Source: Hirudo medicinalis (Eukaryota; Annelida; Clitellata; Hirudinida; Hirudinidae). From it: a DNA stretch of 64,000 nucleotides. The position numbers and the translations under genes were made by a program. How positions within the stretch are numbered: the first letter of the stretch is position 1; the number at the start of each line of letters is the position of its first letter. The notes under the pieces were generated by a model that worked only from the letters and a program-made list of their open reading frames with translations, was not told the DNA's origin and did no database searches. Below are positions 48,701 through 59,511 of the stretch, piece after piece. Location: NCBI GenBank assembly GCA_011800805.1, contig MPNW01000141.1, positions 249,413 to 313,412 on the forward strand. The letters run 5' to 3'.

Positions 48701-51700
48701 ACTCTTCTGGATCAAACTTATTGCACTGTTCAATTAGATTTGAGGTTCGAGTCTTCCATCTGCCTGCTTCTTCTCTAGCTAATTCAATTTCCTTTTCAAG
48801 AAGTTCTTTCTCACTTTCAAATTCCATGCATTTCATTTCCAGAGGTCCCAATTTGCTGTCAAGCTCCACAAGTTTCATCTGGAGTTCCCTCATTTGTGCT
48901 GAAATCCTATCCCTTTCTTCCCTCAGAAGCTGATTGCTGTCCTGAAGCAGATGGATGCTTTCAATCTTCCGAAGCATTTCAGCATGCTCAGCAGCAGTCT
49001 GCAACTTTATCTGAAGTTTTTCCTTCTCTTTCAGAAGAGTGTCCTCGGTTTCACTTAGTTGTTTCTTCAAGAGTTCTGATTGTCTCCTCAGTCTCACTGT
49101 TTCGGCTTCCAGTCCTTCGTACTTAGCTTCAGCTATCTCCTTCTCCCTTCTTAAAAACCTAATGACTTCGAACAATTGCTCTGTAGATTTCTGATTTGAT
49201 GTTTCCTTGTCGGCAACTAACGAAGCTTGTGTGTTCATATTTTCAAATTCTGATTCCTGTTGCTTTTGTATATCTAGCATCTTCTGAGTCATTTTATCGA
49301 GCTCATCATATAGAAGTGTGTTTTGATTTTGTAGTGAAGATAGCTTTTCTTTCAGGAAGTTCACTTTTTCTGTATAGTCTAGCTCCTTTTCAATCCAGGC
49401 ATTTCTCTCTGACTCAATCTTGTGATCATATGAGGATGTTTTGCTCCTCTCATTATGCAGTTTGTTCGAGATATCGGCAAGTTCTCTTTTCAATAAAGAC
49501 AGCTGTTCGACGTCGGCAGCATGAAGCAGAAGTTCTTTCTCATAGTTGCGATGAGCCTGTTGGACTTCATTCGCTTGTTCCTCCATGTCTTTTCTGGCAA
49601 GTCTTTCATTTGAGATAGCTTGATCTTGAGCCTGCTTGGCCACTTTCAGTTCATCTTTCAGCTTTTCTAACTCATCCACAATGCCTGGGTCAATCAGGGC
49701 ATGTTTTGAGAGTCTGTTTTTCTCCTCCAATAAATCCTCCATTTGCACATTGAGATTTCTGTTTGTCTCCTCCAATTCCAAATTCTTTTTCTCCAGAAAG
49801 TCTTTCAATTGCTTGGTCTCTTCCAGGGCTTCATTCATGGAAGACAGCTTTTGTTCCAGAGTTTCCTTGAACATGATGCTGGCCTCATTCTGTTCTTTCA
49901 GATTCAGGTGCAGGCTTTCAGCCATATCCTTATACTGGTTTAGGTGTTCCTGAACCTGCACGAGCTCATCTTCTTTTGCTTTTAAGAGACCGGATGATTG
50001 ATCCAATTTTTCTTTGTACTTGATGGCCTCTTCCTTTAGAAGTTGATGCAACTCATTGCCCTCCAAGATTCGTTCTTTCTCTGCAAGTTTTGCCTCAATC
50101 TCCAGGCATTTCTTCTGTAGCATAGAATTTTCGGACCTGATGTGCTCCACAAGTTTATCCGAGGACTGAACCATTTCTTCAAGTCTCGAACATTTCAACT
50201 TGCAACGATCCAATTCTTCATTGGCATCCACGAGACGCCTTTCAAGAACATATTTTGATGATTTAAACTGATCATCACTATCCTCTACCTTGGATCTAAG
50301 TATAGCATTATCTTTCTCCAAACTATCAATCCGTTGATTCAGCCTCCTCTTCACCTCAAATTCTGACCTCTCCAAATTGTTCTGGATTGCTTCGAGATTC
50401 CTGAGCACCACATCTCTGGTGTGCTTTTCCATTCTGACAGCCTCTGCCTCACTTGTTAAAGTGGCCTCAATCACTTTGAGCCTTTCCTTCTCGATTTGCA
50501 GACTGTTGCACCGAGCCTCCGCAGATGCAGCTCTCTCCTGGCAAGATTTAAGCTCCTCTCTTAACATCACCACAATCTGCTGATGTTTTGCCACTGACTC
50601 TGACATTTTCTGATTCCTCTCTCTCAGAAGTTCTGCTTCTTTCTTGTGAGACTCAACATTTGTTTGTAAAACTTTGAATCTCTCTTTCATAAACTCTAAC
50701 TGTGATTCTAACTTGGAACTCTTGAGCCTGAATTCAGAGAGTTCTTTAGTCCTGGAAGCCAAATCCTCATTCAGCATCCTTTCATGCTCACATTTTTCTT
50801 TTCTATATGTGCTGAACTCGGTCTTGAGTTCATTGAGCGATGACTTCAAAGCTTCAAATTCTACCCTTTCCTTCTCATTCAGGGCTTCATCGACTGCTTC
50901 GTTAGAGGTGGATTTGTTGAGCTGACTCTCGTCAACAAATTTTTCTGTTCTGATAGGAGTTGAGATGTGTCTAGGAGAAGATATGTTGTGTTGACTTGAC
51001 ATTGCTTTATACATGTCTCTTTGCTGGATGATAGATTCAATCACTTGAGTCTGCTTAGCTCTAACCACCTTCATCTCTTCTATCTCTGAGAGTGCCCTGT
51101 TGAGTTGTTGTTTAAGATCTTCATTTTGCTCGTCCATTACCACATTCTCTTTACTTTCTGCAGCCGTGCTCAACTCCCGAACCACTTCAAGAAGCTGAAT
51201 GTTCTTTTGCTGTAGCTCCTCAATGCTCCTGAATGTCACCAACCTATTAGAAATGACAGCAGATGAACTTGACACTTCATCCTGAGATGGAGGAACATCT
51301 CCCATATCCAGTCTAACAATTGTACCCCTCTCTTCCTCCAATTCTTTCAGCAACATCCGAACCTGCTTGGACAAATCCATAACTTGGTGAGAATACCTAT
51401 CATTCTTTCTCGTTAGATCGCAATTTTTTCTAAACAATTCCTCAGCATCTGATTGATGCTTTGAGGCAACTTCTAGTGCTCCATTTAACTGTTGTGTTAG
51501 CATATCAATCTTTTCCAAAGATTTTTCATAATCTCTTTTTTGTTGCCTCATGATTGGTGCCTTCTCCTCTAGGTCCTTGAGTATCTTATCAAGACATTCA
51601 GAGGCCTTCTTTCTCTCTTCCTTTTCAAGCATCAACTCCTTTGTCACTTTAACATACTCTGTGTAGATCTAAAAGCAATACACCAAGAAATGTTATTTCA

Positions 51701-53138
51701 AAGTAATCCAATGATCAAATTTTCTGTCTAAACCTGTGTTAGGGACATGCCAGATTTAAGCAGTTTGCTGGCAGCTGCTGCTACTGGAGAAATTTGTTCA
51801 ACCTCCTCATCTGTTAACTCCATCATGCTCTTCCTTCTGTTTGTTGCCTCCAGGAGTTGGTTGGCATTTGCAAGCTCCTCTTCAAGTATTCTTATTTGTT
51901 CACCTGATTAAGGATTTCAAAATGTTCACAAGCTCTTATTTTAAAAGCTAAAGTTTAACATCAAACAAAAAACTAGAAAAATATCAGCAACCTCTTTCGT
52001 CCATTTGCTCATTTAGATCAGCTCCCAATTTTTCTTTCTCCTCCTTCAACTGTGAATATGCTCCCGCATAATCTTGGTTCAATCTCTGCAGTTCATTGAC
52101 GGCATTTGACATCTCTTCGACCTTCCTCTCAGCTTCCTCCATAGATGTCTTGTAAAGTTCAATAAGTTTGTTCTGGGCTGATATCTCTCCCCTGTACTGC
52201 TCTTCCAGAATAGATTGTCCATCTTTGGCTTCTTTGAGTTTCCTGATGTAAATCTCAATTTGTTCCTCCTGTTTTTCTTGGTGGTTTTTGCTCAACTCTA
52301 AGCATTGTTCAGCATGGTTAAGTTTTGCTGAAAGTTCATCATATTCAGACTGAAGCAAAAGCAGTTGAGAAGATTTTTCTTTCCTGATAGCAAGGATTTC
52401 CTCAAATTTAGCCTGTAACTCTTCGTTCAAGATGGTCACTTGATGGGTTGTTTGAGTCAGTTCACTCTTTAGCTTTGATTCTCTGTTTTGAATTATCATA
52501 AGCTCAGATTTTGCCTCCTCACATTGAGATTGAGCATCAAGTCTCAAACTAATTGCCTCCTTTAATTTTTCTGACAGCTGTTTCCATTCAGTAGTTAATC
52601 TGTCAATTTCCTTATTTTTCTGAAATATTGCTTCATTCAAATCCCTTTTGCCAGATTCCAATTGTGATTTTGTTGTATGAAAATCTTGTTCTTTTGAAGT
52701 CCAAGACTTCTCTTTTTCAATAAGCAGGCTTTGTAATTCAATCACTTTCTCAGATAATTCTGAGCTTCTCCTTTCTTGGTCATTATGTTGAGCTTGTGTT
52801 AATGTCAATTTTCCTTGAGTATCTGCTAATTCTTGCAGCTTAGATTCAAGTTCTGACTCCATTTGCTCTGAAATCATTAAAGCATAAATATTGTAGAAAA
52901 GTGACCCAATATAAATAAAATTACAGTTCAACAAACCGTATGCATCCTTCTTGCGCAAAAAATCCTCTCTAGTAGATTCATGCTTTAACTGAATGTCTCG
53001 TATGAAATCATTCAACGTGTCCCGTATATTCAGTGGTAATTTGTCTAATTCTCGTAACTGTTCTTCAGAGAATATTTGATTAAATTTCAATTCAAACAAG
53101 TCCAAAAAAGCTTTCGGTAGCAAGCTTTGCGGTTCCAT
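42771..53138 (-). CDS. TPR: Nucleoprotein TPR (Megator/Mlp family)
   Basis: Nuclear-basket coiled-coil protein of the nuclear pore. Twenty-three exons keep phase: 53138-52937, 52867-51992, 51903-51734, 51668-47720, 47645-47545, 47469-47372, 47306-47062, 47000-46893, 46538-46346, 46260-46176, 46095-45961, 45800-45738, 45638-45324, 45165-45067, 44935-44842, 44775-44677, 44576-44425, 44336-44245, 44149-44076, 44000-43838, 43768-43701, 43586-43488, 43051-42771; about 2586 aa. Residues up to roughly 1800 are almost continuous heptad-rich coiled coil, of which a single 3.9-kb exon supplies 1316 codons. The rest is low-complexity: Thr/Pro-rich, then GKRQREE, long acidic stretches, the family box GDDGIVPSTPT, and an Arg/Gly-rich end (RGGRGNARAA, RRGRGSRSGSG). 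This order matches metazoan TPR. The exon ending 44425 uses a weak donor chosen for phase. Intron 8 contains a LINE fragment and a 16-N gap. Confidence 0.92.
46590..46885 (+). pseudogene. LINE 3' end fragment with a 16-N gap and (ATT)n tail, in TPR intron 8
   Basis: The plus strand reads CRRLERRYLR before the gap (N at 46736-46751) and LFKRHLKTHLFRT after it. These belong to different parts of CR1/L2-like LINE proteins, so the gap hides either a deletion or missing sequence. The 3' end has a hairpin-forming segment (GCGCC ... GGCGC, about 46818-46844) followed by (ATT)n. The same terminus occurs near 56430. It is antisense to TPR. Confidence 0.7.
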
Positions 53139-54195
53139 TTTAAAAACAAAAGCACCAATGCAAAATAAACATCAAAGCTGGAGGGATTCAAAAACATCCA
53201 ATCGCAACTCGATATATCAAGCAACCGTTAATAAAAAGATTAGTTATAAAGCAATATTAATTAATTAAAGATATTAAAAATTCATAGTTTTAAATGAGTG
53301 CACAAAGTCGAGTTTTAATTATTTGTATAGAAAGCTTATAATATGACAGAAAATTAATTTATGATAATATCAGTTAACTAAAATAATATTTACTCAATTT
53401 TGCAATCTTAACCAATCGCATTATAAGGAGAGGTCTAATAAAGAGCAAGAAAGCGCGGTCAGAATGAAAGCAATAAATTACGAAATAGAATCAAAGTAAT
53501 AGCCACCTAGTAAAAACAAGGAAAAAACCTATATAACAAGTAAGGAAGATGGGTTTAAAAATGTATTCAATGGAAGCTGCTCCCGCCTGCGGTCGAATTG
53601 AAGCAACGAACATTGCAGAGATAATTAATAATTGGTAAATAAAATAATTAATATTAAACCTCATATAATTTTATTTAAATAATAAACAAAATTTTTATTA
53701 TAAGTGATTGGATTTTCTAGAGTAGTAGATTTATGTGCTTTGAAAAAACCTCGGCGAATAAAATTTCTTTGAAAATTTCAATTTTCAACAATTCTTTTTA
53801 TTTTATTTTAGCTTGTGATTGATTTTTAATGTTTGTATAGTGTTGATAGTTAAAATCCTTTTATTGAACTGGGATTTATTGGATTTCAATTTGGTATTTG
53901 GTAAACAAAATATTATTCCCCAAACTTTTGAAATCCCACCCGAATCACATTGTCTGAAAGAAACCATGGCTCCCACCTCGTCCAGCCGGTACAATCAGTC
54001 CTTATCTAAGATACGATTTTTTATTGATAAAAAGATTGCACTTTTACATTTGCATTTATTTAGCCCATATTTTGAGTGCACAAATTATCCCAATGGGATG
54101 TCCAGGCACTATGACAAACATTGCCAACAATTAAGTTCATTCATTGAGTGAGTCAGAGTAAAAAGAAGTAATGATCAAACTCAAACACAATCAAA
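53139..54195. other. Spacer upstream of TPR
   Basis: AT-rich sequence that must contain the TPR promoter. No gene, repeat family or RNA is recognised. The frames at 53803-54151 have no domain. Confidence 0.5.
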
Positions 54196-56090
54196 AAAAA
54201 CAAATCAAAATTGAATTCAGGACGAACGACTGAACAGGTAGGTTTTAAGTAGTGTTTTAAAAAGTTCTAGTGTCGGTGCAACATGGACTTCGGTTGGAAG
54301 AGAATTCCATATCCTGGGTCCGCAGACATGATTATGATGGATGTGCGATCCTACAGGAACCGGTCTCACTGCGTGACTGTTCGGGACCTAGGAACAACAA
54401 GAATCCTGTTGTTGAAGGACCGGAGGGATGCTCTACTGGGGATAGCAGATGTGCTTGTCAAAAGTTCAGTGAGCTATTGAGGAGCGCTGTGGCGGCTCTG
54501 TAGACTAGAAGCAGGATTTTGAAGGTGATTCTGTCAGGAATTATTAGCTAGTGCAGGTCCATGAGGAGAGGAGTGATGTGGTCAGAAGACCTTCCTCCAT
54601 AAATGAGCCTCGCCGCTGTGTTCATGACTGCTTGAAAGGTGTTGAGATTCCGGCAACTGGCATTGACCAGAATCGAATTGCAGTAATCGAGCTTTGATAG
54701 GATGAGCTGGACTATGAGGGACATGAAAATTTGATGTGGCACAAATGGTTTAGCCTCCTTGGGGATACGAAGCTTGGCATAACAGCCAACCGACCAACAT
54801 GAAGACCCAACGTCAGGGATGTATCCAGATATACTCCCAGGCTTCTGACTGTCTGCGAAGGAATGATGGTTGCACCTATCAATTGAAGTGTTGGGAAGCC
54901 AATGCGGCTGCATCCGGCTGGAGAACCAAACCATATTGCCTCTGTTTTGCCAGGGTTGAGCCTTGGACGATTAGATGACGTCCACGAGACGATCTCTCTG
55001 AAACAGGTCGTCACTCGACAGACAAGACCCGGAACGCCCTCAGGGCAGCAGTGGCCGTAGATCTGGGTGTCATCTGCATACTAGTGGCTGTAGAGACCAT
55101 GGGCGGCAACAATACCCGCAATGTCTGAAACATATAGGGAGAAAAGAATTGGTCCCAGTACAGTGGAACGCCTAATTGAATGAGCTGTTTAACATTGCAC
55201 GAGGACGAAGATAGTATTGTTTGACTTCTTCCTGAAAGGTATGTTCTAAACCACTGCAGCGTTTGGCGAACTGCAAATGTTTTATCCAAGTTGGCAATGA
55301 GGATGTCACGGTCCACAGTGTTAAACGCCGCAGACATGTCGAGAAGCAGAATGAGAGAGACGTGACCAACATACAATGCCACCCTGATGTCAGACACAAC
55401 TCTCAGGACAGCAGTTTCTGTGGAGTGGTGCGGACGATATGCTGACTGAGTCTTGGGGAGTAGTGCATTGTTGTTGAGATGGGTGAGGAGACGGCTGAGA
55501 NGAGTGGTGCGGACGATATGCTGACTGAGTCTTGGGGAGTAGTGCATTGTTGTTGAGATGGGTGAGGAGACGGCTGAGAACAAGGCGCTCCAGAAGCTTT
55601 GAAAGCACGCTGAGATTGGAAATTGGTCTACATGACGAAGGTAGTTGTGGGTCAAGTGTAGATTTTTTAAGTGTGGGTCGAACCTGTGCCTCCTTAAAGG
55701 AACGAGGAAATTGACCTGAAGATAACGATTTATTAAATAGATGTACTAGATAAGGAAGTAATAAACGGGAAAGTCTCTTGAGAAGCCAGGTTGGTGTGGG
55801 ATCAAGACCACATTGCTTGCTAGGAAGAGAACTGATTAACCTCTGGACTTCATCAAAACCTGCAGGGCAGAATTGCACAAACTCAGAGATGGAATTAGAA
55901 GACATGAATTTCGGGTGCACCGTCAGTCGACGCACAGATGTCATTGAGCTTTTCGTTTAAATATGCAGAGTAGGTTTCAGCAGTTGGAACAGCAGAACGT
56001 CCAGTAAAACCGTCAAGGCCAGTCGCCTCACCAACAAGCTTCCATCGCCTGGCAGGATACTGCACCTCTGCTATGCGCTATGTTATTCAC
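54196..56090 (-). pseudogene. CR1/L2-like LINE, 5'-truncated, with broken reverse transcriptase
   Basis: The minus strand encodes a non-LTR reverse transcriptase in several frames. From 55944 there is the N-terminal part with SCRPISNLSVLSKLLERLV, then SAYRPHHSTETAVLR and LLLDMSAAFNTVDRDIL (motif A). Near 55180 the frame shifts. The YADD box (motif C) follows in another frame but directly after an in-frame TAG (near 55081). Further on are KLDYCNSIL, AARLIYGGRSSDHITPLL, another stop in place of the usual Trp, PDRITFKILLLVYRA, and a final GPRIWNSLPTE then LFKTLLKTYLF box at about 54230. The order is that of the CR1/L2 group. No endonuclease domain is seen. Several lesions make it inactive. Confidence 0.85.
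55423..55579. other. Single-N gap flanked by an identical 78-bp duplication
   Basis: One N at 55501 separates two identical 78-base copies (55423-55500 and 55502-55579). The duplication introduces an apparent frame change in the LINE reverse transcriptase, and the frame runs on directly if one copy is ignored. This is an unmerged contig overlap rather than biology. Confidence 0.85.
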
Positions 56091-56424
56091 TTATTTATCC
56101 TTATTTATCATAGTGTAATATTGTATGGCATCCAAATATACTTCAAGATTAAAGTCTTTTCACATAAACAGAAACCATCTGTTCGTATCCTCCTTCATAT
56201 TCCCCCCCCCTTCGTCATCCTCCAAGCCATCCTCTTAAGAAAACTATTTTAAAGATTTACTAAATACATAATTTTCTGACTGCCATCTTTACGTTCAAAT
56301 GTGTCAATAATTTATTGCCTCACTCATTCAAAATAAATTTTTATTATTAATTACAATAATAACAATTATTATTTTAATTAATTTTTTACTATTAATAATA
56401 TTATTAATTATATAATAATAAATA

Positions 56425-56830
56425 AACTAGTTCATTTGTACGGCGCCATAGGCATAGCGTCAGAGGCACCTTGGTTCTCGGTTTATTGCTATCCTGAAGA
56501 GGTGGGTCTTTAACTGACGCTTGAAGAGCTCAAAATAGGTTGAGACCAAATGAAAGATCGTTCCAGGCTGCAGGCGAGGCATAGGTGGAGCCTCGATTGA
56601 CGATGGATGATCTATGGACTGGTTGGTATAGATGAATTGCGGATGATGAACGAAGGTGGGCAGTCGAGAGAGGACCAAACTGCGCACGAGAGCAGAAATC
56701 GGCAAAGAGGATCGAACGGATATGTCGGATAGCCCAGATGAGAAGGTTGCAGGATTATATTATAGAGGTGGCGTTCTGTTTAAGGCTGAGGTGAGTCTAA
56801 GGTGACCCCGAGTTTTAGAATAGTAGAAGG
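56425..56830 (-). pseudogene. Second LINE 3' end fragment
   Basis: The minus frame 56705-56460 ends LFKRQLKTHLFRIAINREP. It is followed by a hairpin-like segment (GTGCC ... GGCGC, about 56475-56449) that matches the terminus of the fragment in TPR intron 8. Beyond it, 56330-56425 is an AT/ATT-rich tail. Upstream sequence to 56830 looks like the preceding coding part but has no intact motif. Confidence 0.6.
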
Positions 56831-58531
56831 AAGAAGAGTATCAGCGATGCTAATTGTAGCGATGTAATAACTACGGAATATTAAGCAAATTCTTCAATCA
56901 AATGTTTAAAAAAATATGACTATGCTACTCCTCTTCTTCAAGACCTCCATTGGCTATGCACTCGTTATTGAATAGATTATAAAATGTCCACTCTCATCTT
57001 CGTGTCTTTCCTATGTCAACTCGTTAATGAACCTGAAGATTATACAAACAATGCTTATTCAACGAAGATTAACAATATAGCAACTTAACGTCTGCCAAAC
57101 AACTTCCATGATGTCTATTAATTCTTTATGTCACAAAATCATTTTATTTCTAAAACAATCACTCAAAGTGAAGTTAAAGTCAAAATTTGAAGCACGGTAA
57201 TAAGTAGTCCAAATCATCTCAGTCATGCAAGGGACTTTAATTAAATAAACAAACAGTAATATGCAGTTCACAGAAAAATAGATTTCACATACGTTAAAAA
57301 AAAAGAAAGCAAAAACTATATTTATACACCGGCGTTCAGTCAAAATCGAATCTCCAATTAGCAATAGCAGAAAACTTTGATATCAAATCATCAATCGATA
57401 ATTTTATTAAAATAACTCAGATGATGCAATGTTTACTTTCGATATTGGTACATCCGAGTCTTGACCAGAGAGATTAGAAAAACCACATTCTACATTTGCA
57501 GTATCATGTTCATGCTATACTAATGCTGAAGGTCACAGAAGTCTGAAGGAGTTTTATGTGTGCCAATATAACGTATGAGGTTCAATATAATGTATAATAA
57601 ATACTGATTTTGGAAGCTTTCCTAATCTTGCAACTGGAACTGCATTATCTATACAGAAATTACATGTGTATGTCTGTCTGTCCCAAGAACTCCTCCCACA
57701 TGATGAACGGTAGCACCTTGAAATTTACACACGTCATTCTCTATCATTCCAAGGTCAACTGTGGTATTTTCAATTATCAACTTTCACCTTTTCCTAAATC
57801 ACCTATGAGCTTTAAACTCCATAGCTATTGAAAGCTTTGGAGCATTAAGCTCCTGCTTGATCTAGTGCTTAGGACTTCGCTTCTCACAAAATGCAGCTCG
57901 GGTTTGAGTCCCTGTTTTAATATATGCCACTGGCGAAGCCAGTTTAAAAAAGCTAGTGGTCAATAAATTAGTAATTTATGAAATAAATAATATGTAACAG
58001 CTCCAGCTGTTTTATCTCACTGAAATTAGCTACATCCCACAATAAAGTACATAGAATTAGAAAATTGGATGCATGGGGCATAATGACAGGGCAAGAGCAT
58101 CAAATGCTAATGGGATAAAATTAAATTGATTTATAGACATCTTGAAACCATTGACTAAATGAAGGTAAACATTATAAAAGAAGTTTAATTGCTTCATATG
58201 ATCAGCCTCATGGAATGGAATATAAGCAGAAGTGCAGCTTGCATAAATATGAAAATACATTTGAAGACTTTAAGCTTGATAAATTTGAAGCAATCATTAA
58301 GTCAATTGAATTCAAGAACACTGGATTCATAAATAGTTTTAAAATCAATATATGCAAAACTTAACTATGCTTGAAATGCTTATTAAAAATGTGCTTCATC
58401 ACCATGACTTCTGATCTAAACATAAAATGTCCAACTACATGTGCCAATTCCTACTTAATTTAACTACTTCGTCTATTAACACATAAAATAAATCACAGGA
58501 AAGTCAATCCTTTATTATCACTTCTGTCTAC
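56831..58531. other. Spacer with one SINE
   Basis: AT-rich sequence between the LINE fragment and MRPS24. Apart from the tRNA-like SINE at 57850-57980 I see nothing supportable. Confidence 0.5.
57850..57980 (+). repeat. tRNA-derived SINE
   Basis: The first 60 bases resemble a tRNA of the Glu/Asp type, with A box TGATCTAGTGCTTAGG (57858-57873), a TTCGCTTCTCAC anticodon-region stretch and B box GGGTTTGAGTCCC (57900-57912). The acceptor stem is not preserved. A non-tRNA body of about 70 bases follows, with a short inverted repeat (CACTGGCGAAGCCAGT). Confidence 0.6.
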
Positions 58532-59087
58532 TTATATCATTTTGAAATGCATGTCTTTTAAACTAGTAACACTCTGAATCTCCATTTTCACTGGTCTTTT
58601 AAGAAATAGAGACAAAAGCTCCTCTGTATAACCTTTCAAGAAATACATGCTTCTTGGAGCAGCATCTTGAGTGACAATTCCACAAATTATTATCATGTTT
58701 TGCCTTCTCTTAATTATAATCTCAGATGCAAAAAGAGTTGGCCAGGTTCCAAAAACAAATTTACGAATAAAAACATCCTCGTAAGTGGTCTGAGCCGTGA
58801 ATTGCGTTTCGCCAATCAGATTACCTAAATAAAAATAAAACAATTTAGTTTCAGCAATGCATGCCAAAAAGTCAATTATTAGTACTTGTATTCCACGAAT
58901 TCCATGCTTTATGAACACCGATTTCTTCAGGATGCTGAGTTTCCTCGTAGGTCAAAGCCTGAGTTCTGTTCTGTGAAACTTTTTTAACACCTGATCTTAA
59001 ATTCTTGTTCAAGAATGTAGAAAGAGAAAAATGCCTCCTGCATGATTCTAGCTGGGTTACAAATCCAATGACACGCTTGCCGAACAT
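58532..59087 (-). CDS. MRPS24: Mitochondrial ribosomal protein S24 (uS3m)
   Basis: Component of the mitochondrial small ribosomal subunit. Two exons join in phase: 59087-58886 and 58824-58532, with the start at ATG 59087. The N-terminus (MFGKRVIGFVTQLESCRRHF) is basic and Ser/Arg-rich like a mitochondrial targeting sequence. The family signature follows: ALTYEE near residue 44, HKAWNSWNTSNLIGE across the intron, TYEDVFIRKFVFGTWP, a KRR block, YFLKGYTEELLSLFLKRPV and the C-terminal VQSV-like QSVTSL. These align along their whole length with human MRPS24. It lies head to head with PGAP2, 424 bases apart. Confidence 0.88.
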
Positions 59088-59511
59088 TACTGACGAACCT
59101 TCAATTAACAGAGTCTGCTTAGATTAAGTAAAAACACAAAAAATAAAACCTTCTACCTCGATACTGAATCGTGCGCGATAAAAAATAACTTAGTAGCTTG
59201 ACGTTTGTGAACTTTTAGTTTTTAATGCAACATAAATAAATTTCTGCTACATCTTATAATTTAAGATTTGAATTTAATATTTAAAATTTATTTTTATTTT
59301 AATAGCTTAGTGGGCTATTTATTTTAATTTTAAAATATTTGAATTAATTGTACTACTTATTGATTTTTTTTAATGTAGTTTATTTAGATTGCAAAATTAT
59401 TCAACTATTTTTGAACTTATCATAAAAAGTATTAAAGTTTTAAAACTATATTTCATCTCACTTTTAACTAACATGCTATATGCATTGAATCGTGGTTGTG
59501 ACTTGTGAGAA
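59088..59511. promoter_or_regulatory. Divergent promoter region of MRPS24 and PGAP2
   Basis: Only 424 bases separate the two start codons, so both 5' UTRs and a bidirectional promoter must fit here. The sequence is strongly AT-rich. No specific motif is called. Confidence 0.5.

Noticed and set aside
47732..50925. Many plus-strand open frames of 60-140 codons
   Set aside because: They lie antisense to the large TPR exon and are Ser/Phe/Leu-rich mirrors of its Glu/Lys/Gln codons.
55423..55579. 78-bp tandem duplication as a biological repeat
   Set aside because: The copies are identical, abut a single N, and ignoring one leaves the LINE frame continuous, so it is an assembly seam.
58532..59087. 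Possible mitochondrial single-strand DNA-binding protein
   Set aside because: The position, size and presequence suggested it, but the LTYEE, EDVFIRKF and YFLKGY boxes match MRPS24 and not the SSB fold.
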